This document shows, one piece after another, positions 57,592-64,000 of a stretch of 64,000 nucleotides of DNA. How positions within the stretch are numbered: position 1 is the stretch's first letter; every line of letters starts with the position of its first letter. The stretch spans positions 75,308-139,307 of the forward strand of contig DIUY01000030.1 of assembly GCA_002422395.1 (NCBI GenBank). Reading direction: 5' to 3'. The translations under genes were made by a program, and so were the position numbers. The notes beneath the pieces are model-generated. The model did no database searches, had not been told where the DNA came from, and saw nothing but the letters and a program-made list of their open reading frames with translations. Source of the DNA: Methylococcaceae bacterium UBA6146. GTDB lineage: Bacteria > Pseudomonadota > Gammaproteobacteria > Methylococcales > Methylomonadaceae.

Positions 57592-57684
57592 GGGTAGTGG
57601 TAAGCATTCAAATGCTTAAGTGTCAACGGAGTCAAAAAACATGTTTTTTGACTCCAAAATAGCATCACCATTTTTACCACCACC
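57592..57684 (-). repeat. dispersed palindrome-centred repeat, copy C
   Basis: Reverse orientation relative to copies A and B. On the minus strand it reads GGTGGTGGTAAAAATGGTGA, TTTTGGAGTCAAAAAAC-ATG-TTTTTTGACTCC, then GCATTTGAATGCTTACCACT and ACCC. It includes an extra small palindrome GCATTTGAATGC. About 70 nt of it are read as the 3' end of miaA. Confidence 0.8.
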
Positions 57685-58650
57685 TGTAATTGTTTGCTGG
57701 CGACAGCGGTCATTGATTTTGCTTATTACCAATGCTTGCACTTGCGCCAACAAATCTTTTTGCCCGCTAAAAAAATTGTCTGCATCGGTTTCCCTACGTA
57801 ACCAAGTAAACTGCCGCTTGGCCAATTGCCGTGTGGCGACAATGGCTTTTTCAGTCATCGTTTCAAGATCATACTCACCTTGCAGATAAGACCAGGCCTG
57901 CCGGTAACCGACCGCCCTGATCGCGGGCATTTTTTCGTTTAGGTCACCGCGATTGAAAAGATGCTGGACTTCTTCGATAAAACCTTGAGCCAGCATAATC
58001 CGAAAGCGTTGCGCAATAATGTCATGCAAAATTTTCCGGTCTGGTGGGGCAACAATCAGTTTTATGGCTTGATATGGCAATGCTTGCGCCTTGTCGGTGG
58101 TGAAAAATGAGGTCAAGGGCCGCCCACTGATTTCGTACACCTCCAATGCCCGCTGCACACGCTGGGGGTCATTAGGATGGATTCGCGCCGCCGCTTCAGG
58201 GTCTACAGCGGCAAGTCGTTGATGTAGGGCATATTTGCCCTGATTCTCAAGCTCTAAATCGAGCCTGGCTCTGATAGCCGGATCGGCTTCCGGCAAGGCG
58301 GCAAGCCCTCCGGTTAGCGCATTAAAATAAAGCATGGTGCCGCCCACCAGAATCGGTATTTTGCCCCTTTGGCTTATTTCAGCCATTAACGCCAATGCCA
58401 GTGTCCTAAACTGGCCTGTTGAAAAGGCTTCTGACGGGTCAAGTATATCCAGAAGATGATGGGGAATACGGCCCCGCTCTTCAAGCGTAGGTTTGGCTGT
58501 GCCTATGTCCATGCCTTTATAGACCAATGCCGAATCGACACTGATGATTTCACCGTTAAGTGCTTGGGCGAGTTGTACGGCTAACGCGGTTTTGCCTGAA
58601 GCGGTCGGGCCCATTAGCAAGATGGCGGGTGGTGGTTGCATAATGCTCAT
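57616..58650 (-). CDS. miaA: tRNA dimethylallyltransferase
   Basis: 344 residues; adds an isopentenyl group to A37 of tRNAs reading UNN codons. Walker A GPTASGKT (14-21), DSALVYKGMDIGTAKP, VGGTMLYFNAL, QAWSYLQGEYD and TRQLAKRQFTWLR are all present. It is about 28 residues longer than E. coli MiaA (316). The extra tail ends ESKNMFFDSVDT and is encoded by dispersed repeat copy C. It overlaps the mutL stop by 4 nt. Confidence 0.95.
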   Translation of the reverse strand: MSIMQPPPAILLMGPTASGKTALAVQLAQALNGEIISVDSALVYKGMDIGTAKPTLEERGRIPHHLLDILDPSEAFSTGQFRTLALALMAEISQRGKIPILVGGTMLYFNALTGGLAALPEADPAIRARLDLELENQGKYALHQRLAAVDPEAAARIHPNDPQRVQRALEVYEISGRPLTSFFTTDKAQALPYQAIKLIVAPPDRKILHDIIAQRFRIMLAQGFIEEVQHLFNRGDLNEKMPAIRAVGYRQAWSYLQGEYDLETMTEKAIVATRQLAKRQFTWLRRETDADNFFSGQKDLLAQVQALVISKINDRCRQQTITGGGKNGDAILESKNMFFDSVDT

Positions 58651-60437
58651 TGTCCGCGCAAGAAGAATTTATCAAGGTCATTCATGGATAACGCTATCCA
58701 GGTCGGGCGGCCATGGTTGCATTGCCCAATCCTCTCGGTTTGTTCCATTTCCCGCAATAACGTATTCATTTCCTCCAAGCTTAACCGGCGATGGGCACGC
58801 ACCGCACCATGACACGCCATTGTCGCCAGCAACTGGTTGGTTTGTTCTTGAATGCGTTGGCTCATGCCATGCTCGGACAAATCCGCCAAAACATCACGAA
58901 GTAAGGTTTCCACATCGGTGTCACGCAATAACGCAGGCACCGAACGCAAGATAACCGTTTCAGGCCCGGCACGGCTAACCTCAAATCCTAAGGCATGAAA
59001 AAACGTATGTTCTTGTTCGGCCAAATCCGCTTCAAGCACGGTGACAGTCAGTTTAATCGGCAACAACAACGGCTGGCTGGGCACGTTGCCTTGCTGATAG
59101 TTTTGTTTTAACCGCTCGTAAGTCACCCGTTCATGCGCGGCATGGGCATCGACCAGAATTATGCCCGAGCGCGTTTCGGACAGGATAAAGACGTTATGCA
59201 AGTGGGCGATAGCATAACCTAGGGGTGGAAAACCGTCAGGTTGTGGAACGGGCGGGCTTGCCGGTTTTGGATGCAACGTAGCGTAGGCGCGTAATTGTTC
59301 TTCTACCTGCAAAGGCAAGGCAGTTTGTTGTGGCGTCCATGCGCTATAAGAGGTCGGTTTAGCTGCGGTAACTGGCTGCGGCTGGATTGGCGTTAATAAC
59401 TCTACTGACGACTGGCGGGCTATCGGCTGGTTGCCAGGGCGCAAATCAGCCAACGACCGGTGCAGGGCGCTAAATAAAAAGTCATGCACCAAACGCCCTT
59501 CCCTAAACCTGACTTCGAGTTTTGCCGGATGGGCATTGACATCGACCAGCGCGGGGGACAGCGTCAAATACAATACAAACACCGGATGCCTGCCATGAAA
59601 CAGCACATCCTGAAACGCCTGCTTAACGGCATGGGCAACCAGTTTGTCTTTAACCAGCCGGTTATTGACATAGAAGAATTGCATATCTTGTTGGCTGCGC
59701 GAATAAGTTGGCAAGCCCACCCAGCCTCCCAACTGCAATCCCGAAGCGGCAAAATCTAATTTTACCGAACTGGCAATAAAAGCCTCGCCGCAAATGCTGG
59801 CGATGCGTTGCTCCTGTTCCTTAGCGGATGTTGCCGGCCTTAAGTTCAGAATTTCTTTTTGGTTATGGACGAGCGTAAAACCCATATCAAAACGGCTTAG
59901 CGCCATACGTTTAACCAAATTTTCAATATGGGTGAACTCGGTTTTTTCGGTTTTTAAAAATTTACGGCGGGCAGGCGTGTTGTAAAACAGGTCGCGGACA
60001 TCAACAGTAGTGCCTTGTGGATGCGGGTCGGGCTGGGGAACAAAATTTTTCTCAGAACCATCGGCCTCGACACGCCACGCACAATCACTATCGGCGACAC
60101 GGGAAATCAATGTAAGCCTGGAAACTGAGCTAATACTGGGCAGAGCCTCACCGCGAAAACCCATGCTGGCAACATGCTCAAGGTCTTCTAGCGTGGCGAT
60201 TTTGCTGGTGGCATGGCGGGACAACGCTAACGGCAAGTCTTCTTTGACAATACCGCAGCCATCATCCCTTATTTTTATCCGCCGTGCGCCGCCTTGTTCA
60301 ATGTCAATAAGGACTTGCGTGGCACCGGCATCAAAACAGTTTTCAACCAGTTCTTTAACAATCGAGGCCGGTCTTTCAACCACCTCGCCAGCGGCAATTT
60401 GGTTAACGAGTTGGGTGGGGAGGGAATGGATACGCAT
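58647..60437 (-). CDS. mutL: DNA mismatch repair protein MutL
   Basis: 596 residues from the ATG at 60437 (a TTG lies 6 nt upstream). GHKL ATPase: QIAAGEVVERPASIVKELVEN, DDGCGI, TSKI and GFRGEALPSI. The C-terminal part carries DAHAAHERVTYE, matching the D-x-H-A-x2-E-x4-E endonuclease motif, and the late ACHGAVRAHRRL block. This points to the nicking type of MutL found in bacteria without MutH, unlike E. coli MutL. Confidence 0.95.
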   Translation of the reverse strand: MRIHSLPTQLVNQIAAGEVVERPASIVKELVENCFDAGATQVLIDIEQGGARRIKIRDDGCGIVKEDLPLALSRHATSKIATLEDLEHVASMGFRGEALPSISSVSRLTLISRVADSDCAWRVEADGSEKNFVPQPDPHPQGTTVDVRDLFYNTPARRKFLKTEKTEFTHIENLVKRMALSRFDMGFTLVHNQKEILNLRPATSAKEQEQRIASICGEAFIASSVKLDFAASGLQLGGWVGLPTYSRSQQDMQFFYVNNRLVKDKLVAHAVKQAFQDVLFHGRHPVFVLYLTLSPALVDVNAHPAKLEVRFREGRLVHDFLFSALHRSLADLRPGNQPIARQSSVELLTPIQPQPVTAAKPTSYSAWTPQQTALPLQVEEQLRAYATLHPKPASPPVPQPDGFPPLGYAIAHLHNVFILSETRSGIILVDAHAAHERVTYERLKQNYQQGNVPSQPLLLPIKLTVTVLEADLAEQEHTFFHALGFEVSRAGPETVILRSVPALLRDTDVETLLRDVLADLSEHGMSQRIQEQTNQLLATMACHGAVRAHRRLSLEEMNTLLREMEQTERIGQCNHGRPTWIALSMNDLDKFFLRGQ

Positions 60438-60567
60438 CAACAATCTGAAACAAATGGCCTATTTTATCTGACTGGTGAAAAAATAACTGGCCCAAACCAT
60501 TATTTGCCCAAACGGATTGCTATAACGTGTCGGGCAACAAGCCATATCGGGCGGCCGCCTGGAACGG

Positions 60568-61860
60568 TCACAGCTTTGCAAACGTGCTGTCGAAGGGGGC
60601 GTATTGTTTGAAATAATTAAAAACGCCTTTAAAAATAGCGGTGGCCATTTTTTCTTGGTAGCGGGCGCTTAATAAATTCTGTTCTTCAGACGGGTTTGAG
60701 ATAAATGCCACTTCTATCAGAACGGATGGGACATCAGGTGATTTTAAGACAACAAAGCCTGCTTTTTGCACCGAATTTTTATGCAAATCAGCAACACCTT
60801 CAAAACTTTTCAGCACTTTACTGGCAACTGCCACGCTGGCTTCTTGAGTGGCGGTTTGGGACAAATCCAACAGCACGGAAGCAAGCACGTCTTCTTTGTC
60901 GCTCAGGCTTACCCCCCCAATCAAATCTGCGGCGTTTTCACTTTTTGCCAGCCATTCTGCCGCTTGGCTTGATGCTGCACCCCTGGACAACGTATAAACA
61001 GACGCACCTTTGATTGATGAATCCTCAAAGGCATCGGCATGTAATGAAACAAACAAGTCCGCTTTAGCTGTCCGGGCAATGCGCATCCGTTCTTTAAGGC
61101 CGACATAATAATCGCCGGTTCGGACCAGCACGGCTTTCATGCCCGATTGCCGGTTGATTAATGACTCAAGGCGTCGGGCAATTGCTAAGGTCACCACTTT
61201 TTCTTCTGTACCGTTAATGCCATGGGCACCCGGATCATTGCCGCCATGGCCGGCGTCAATCGCTATCACTATCGCCCGGGCATTTTTTTTGCCAGATTTT
61301 GGGCCTTCTTCAGTTTGTGAGGTGGGAACTGGCCTTGCCGTTTGACGGGATTTAGTATTGCCGACAGGATTGTCTGGCGCCACACGGGCAGCTGTCATTT
61401 TATCTTGGAGGTTAATGACCAATTGATGGCCGTCATTATTAGCGTCTAAAGTAAGCTTTTTTGAAGCGTCCAGTACCTTTAAGTCAACAACAAATCTTAA
61501 ATCGGTGTTGTGTCTGGTGGCGACCCTTAGCTTATTAAATAATGGATGGGTAGAAGACGGTTGGGGCAACACATCACTTAGCCGGGCGTTTTTTATGTCA
61601 ACCACTAAACGCGCGGGTTTATCAATAATAAAAACACGGTGCTTCGGCTTCGCGGATACAGTGAACGCGACTTCCATTTGCTGGCCTTTAGTGGAATAAC
61701 TGATTGCCGTCACGTTGATTTGTTGCGCGTGACAAGCCGCAGCCAAAAATAACTGCAAAGCAAAGAAGCATAGAATCCTGGCTGGGGGGAACCAAGGTTT
61801 GCCCCCCTCTTCATCAATTACAGGTTTAACCCGCCACCCAATTTTGTCGCTGTTTTTCAT
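60568..61860 (-). CDS. N-acetylmuramoyl-L-alanine amidase with AMIN domain (AmiB/AmiC type)
   Basis: 430 residues. A signal/anchor segment (LCFFALQLFLAAACHA) is at about 30-45, the AMIN domain at about 48-150 (peptidoglycan/septum targeting) and a linker at about 155-195. The Amidase_3 domain covers about 195-420 with zinc ligands in DAGHGGNDPGA and SLHADAF and the catalytic Glu in VLIEVAFISN. Cleaves stem peptides from septal peptidoglycan at cell separation. The place between tsaE and mutL is that of amiB in E. coli; there is no LysM tail. Confidence 0.92.
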   Translation of the reverse strand: MKNSDKIGWRVKPVIDEEGGKPWFPPARILCFFALQLFLAAACHAQQINVTAISYSTKGQQMEVAFTVSAKPKHRVFIIDKPARLVVDIKNARLSDVLPQPSSTHPLFNKLRVATRHNTDLRFVVDLKVLDASKKLTLDANNDGHQLVINLQDKMTAARVAPDNPVGNTKSRQTARPVPTSQTEEGPKSGKKNARAIVIAIDAGHGGNDPGAHGINGTEEKVVTLAIARRLESLINRQSGMKAVLVRTGDYYVGLKERMRIARTAKADLFVSLHADAFEDSSIKGASVYTLSRGAASSQAAEWLAKSENAADLIGGVSLSDKEDVLASVLLDLSQTATQEASVAVASKVLKSFEGVADLHKNSVQKAGFVVLKSPDVPSVLIEVAFISNPSEEQNLLSARYQEKMATAIFKGVFNYFKQYAPFDSTFAKL

Positions 61861-61931
61861 AGTCGTAACCGGAAAATTATAATCCGCCCAAAATTATACC
61901 AGTATGCCTTTGTTTTTCCAGAATGCCCAGA

Positions 61932-62348
61932 CTAATCAGGCAGCATTTCCAACAATCGTCCGGCATCTTTAGGTGTGAGGCTAATGATTTTGTCAGGCTC
62001 AGGCAAAAGCCCTTGACCCTTATCAGGCCATTCAATAAAACAGACACACGCCTGATCTAAGTAATCGCGTATGCCTATCCATTCAAGTTCTTCAGGATCG
62101 GCAATCCGGTACAAGTCAAAATGGATTATTTTATGGTTATTGACCGTATATTCTTCAACCAATGTGTAAGTGGGGCTTTTTACCGCCGCAGAAAAACCTG
62201 CCGCCCTAAGATAGCCTCTAACTAACGTAGTCTTACCCGCACCTAAGTCGCCATATAAAAACACCAGGCATTTTTTTGGCAAACAACCCCATAGCGTCGC
62301 GCCGAATTGTTCGGTTTCTTCGGTGTCGTGTAGGTATTTTTGCATCAA
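61932..62348 (-). CDS. tsaE: tRNA threonylcarbamoyladenosine biosynthesis ATPase TsaE
   Basis: 138 residues. Walker A GDLGAGKTTL at about 35-44, SPTYTLVEEY, HFDLYRI, and FIEWPDKG at the acidic end. ATPase partner of TsaB/TsaD in making t6A37. Its start overlaps the nnr stop by 4 nt. Confidence 0.95.
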   Translation of the reverse strand: MMQKYLHDTEETEQFGATLWGCLPKKCLVFLYGDLGAGKTTLVRGYLRAAGFSAAVKSPTYTLVEEYTVNNHKIIHFDLYRIADPEELEWIGIRDYLDQACVCFIEWPDKGQGLLPEPDKIISLTPKDAGRLLEMLPD

Positions 62349-63829
62349 TTAACCAGTTTCCTTAAATAAGGCATTAAATCACTTGCTAACAAACCCCTTT
62401 CGCCGTCTTTTTCTACAGCTAGGTCGGCTGCTAAGCCATGTAAAAAAACGCCTTGTTGCGCGGCGTCCTTAAGAGAAAGCCCCTGTGCAAGCAACGCGCC
62501 GATAACTCCCGATAACACATCCCCCATGCCGCCTGATGCCATGCCTGGGTTGCCGGTTGTGGAAATGGCAAGATCATCTTCCGAAGCGATTAATGTGCCT
62601 GCACCTTTTAGGACAACAACGCCACCGTATTTGCGTTGGATTTCATAGGCGGCGGCAAATCTGTCTTTTTGTATCATGCTGGTGGTTGTCATCAAGAGCC
62701 GGGCGGCTTCACCGGTATGGGGGGTTAGCACACGGGTGCTGGAGACTAAGGCTAATTTGTGCCGTGCAAACATGGTATTGGCCAGAATGTTTAATGCATC
62801 TGCGTCTATCACCATCAGCTTCCTAGTCAGAATTGCTGTTATCAGCAACTCTTTTGCCCACTCGCTTTGCCCTAATCCCGGCCCTATCACGATGACATTG
62901 GCTTTTTTTAACAGCGGCGACAATTGCACACCATTTGCCACGCCATGACACATTACCTCAGGCCGCGTCAAACTTATGATGCTACTGTGCTCTGTTCGCG
63001 TTGCAATGCTGACCAGTCCGGCCCCTGTCCGTAACGCCGCCTCAGCGGCAAGCCTTGCCGCCCCTATAAAGCCTTTATCACCACCAATGATTAAAACGTG
63101 CCCATAAGCTCCCTTATGGGCGCAACGGTTACGGCGTGGCATCGGAGCGTGGACTACCCGATAGGCTGATGGGGTGACTTTTTGGAACACCCCGTCTGGA
63201 ACCAGCAAGGAGGTGTAAAAAATATTGCCGCAATATTCAGCCGCTTGCCCAGAAAAAAGCCCTTGTTTTAAGCCGATAAATGTCACCGTGCAATCAGCTT
63301 TTACTGCATGATCATCGACATACCCCGTATCCGCATTGAGTCCGGACGGTATGTCGATAGCGATAACAGGCACCGGACAAGCATTAATGGCTTTAATGGC
63401 TTCGGCATAGCGTCCGGTCACCGACCTATTAAGCCCCGTGCCCAGCAAGGCATCGACTAGCACGTCGGCATTAATAGGTTGCAGTGCATCAAACAACACA
63501 ACTTTGCCATTAGCACTGACATAATTTTGATAGGCGGCTAACGCATCTCCGGTCAATTTTTCCACTGTCGCCATGGTGTACACACAAACTTGCAAGCCCG
63601 CCTGATGCGCCAAGCTTGCGGCGATGTAACCATCACCGCCATTATTGCCAGACCCGCAAAATACAGCGACGGCACCGGCATTAGGCCACTTGCCGGTGAC
63701 ACACTGAAAAACTTCGTAGCCTGCTTTCGTCATTAAGTTAAAACTGGAAATACCGTATTCGTTTATGGCAATACGTTCAAGTTCCTTAACTTGGTCGGTA
63801 CGATAAAGCGTCCTGGGTAATTTTTGCAT
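62345..63829 (-). CDS. nnr: bifunctional NAD(P)HX epimerase/dehydratase
   Basis: 494 residues. The N-terminal YjeF_N epimerase domain (about 1-215) has GSGNNGGDGYIAA and DIPSGLNADTG. The C-terminal ADP-dependent dehydratase (about 225-490) has GHVLIIGGDKGFIGAA, DADALNIL, LTPHTGEAARLL and TGNPGMASGGMGDVLSG. It repairs damaged NAD(P)H hydrates. First gene of the conserved nnr-tsaE-ami-mutL-miaA series. Confidence 0.95.
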   Translation of the reverse strand: MQKLPRTLYRTDQVKELERIAINEYGISSFNLMTKAGYEVFQCVTGKWPNAGAVAVFCGSGNNGGDGYIAASLAHQAGLQVCVYTMATVEKLTGDALAAYQNYVSANGKVVLFDALQPINADVLVDALLGTGLNRSVTGRYAEAIKAINACPVPVIAIDIPSGLNADTGYVDDHAVKADCTVTFIGLKQGLFSGQAAEYCGNIFYTSLLVPDGVFQKVTPSAYRVVHAPMPRRNRCAHKGAYGHVLIIGGDKGFIGAARLAAEAALRTGAGLVSIATRTEHSSIISLTRPEVMCHGVANGVQLSPLLKKANVIVIGPGLGQSEWAKELLITAILTRKLMVIDADALNILANTMFARHKLALVSSTRVLTPHTGEAARLLMTTTSMIQKDRFAAAYEIQRKYGGVVVLKGAGTLIASEDDLAISTTGNPGMASGGMGDVLSGVIGALLAQGLSLKDAAQQGVFLHGLAADLAVEKDGERGLLASDLMPYLRKLVN

Positions 63830-63966
63830 GATGCTTTAATCTTAAAAGCGCTAGCTATTAATTAGTTGTGATACATTAATTCCGCTTTCTATAAAGAAGC
63901 GGTCAACAATAATATTTAAGATTTTAGTCAAAAATAAATTTAGGTATAACACACGAGGATTTGCTA

Positions 63967-64000
63967 ATGAGTAATGTATTAAATGAAGTGTTAATGGCCA
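63967..64000 (+). CDS. start of a plus-strand gene, truncated by window end
   Basis: ATG at 63967 preceded by GAGGA (63955-63959). Only MSNVLNEVLMA can be read. It is divergent from nnr. The first residues recall some beta-type carbonic anhydrases (x-x-VLNEVLAAN), but 11 residues are too few to decide; it does not look like the start of QueG, which lies here in E. coli. Confidence 0.4.
   Translation, partial: MSNVLNEVLMA

Noticed and set aside
1..64000. CRISPR arrays, tRNA or rRNA genes
   Set aside because: No regularly spaced direct repeats and no cloverleaf or rRNA-like sequence recognised on reading the window.

Overview
The window looks like a chromosomal piece of a gammaproteobacterial methanotroph (Methylococcales-like). 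Evidence: a formaldehyde-activating enzyme gene (fae) sits with tetrahydromethanopterin/methylofuran cofactor genes; RapA, YadGH and MutL are gammaproteobacterial in type; the nnr-tsaE-ami-mutL-miaA order is that of E. coli; and there is a dif site close to the E. coli sequence. No rRNA, tRNA or CRISPR was seen.

Layout. 0-4.8 kb: YadGH-type ABC exporter and RapA. 4.97-21.7 kb (+): a tightly overlapping aryl-polyene (APE) operon: chain-length factor, acyltransferases, two ACPs, fused acyl-ACP synthetase/dehydratase, glycosyltransferase, aromatic amino acid ammonia lyase, thioesterase, FAD desaturase, TauE/SafE protein, LolA-like carrier, MMPL exporter, lipoproteins and a halogenase-like flavoprotein. 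21.7-28.0 kb (-): a signalling operon with a response regulator/HD-GYP protein, three tandem PhnD-like binding proteins and a histidine kinase. 28.4-32.5 kb (-): a pyrrole-2-carboxyl-carrier module (carrier protein, condensation-like enzyme, proline-type adenylation enzyme, acyl-CoA dehydrogenase). 32.7-37.5 kb (+): a second halogenase-like flavoprotein followed by the KS-DH-KR-KS half of the APE machinery. The polyene locus is therefore split in two, and the pyrrole module is wedged against its elongation genes. This suggests a (possibly halogenated) pyrrolyl- or mixed aryl/pyrrolyl-polyene.

38.8-45.0 kb: small conserved proteins, then the C1 cofactor block (ATP-grasp, CitG-like, fae, HisA-like, MfnD-like, MfnF-like). 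45.05 kb: chromosomal dif site. A 3.5-kb Xer-integrated element (IMEX) sits in it, with a filamentous-phage-type Rep, a gpV-like ssDNA-binding protein, small zinc-binding proteins and a small repressor-like gene. Its right end carries a folded double-XerCD site like the attP of CTXphi. No coat, assembly or Zot-like gene is visible, so it resembles a phage satellite. Long operons left of dif are mostly plus strand and those right of it are all minus strand, as expected at a replication terminus.

48.6-57.1 kb (-): a spermidine-synthase-like membrane protein; an ApbE/DUF3570/DUF4266/TlpA set in which the DUF3570 barrel carries a flavinylation motif; and secreted proteins with a predicted N-terminal His. 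57.6-63.8 kb (-): miaA, mutL, amidase, tsaE, nnr. A dispersed ~95-bp palindrome-centred repeat occurs three times (28.0, 39.2, 57.6 kb). One copy has been invaded by two MITE-like elements and another supplies the C-terminal codons of miaA.
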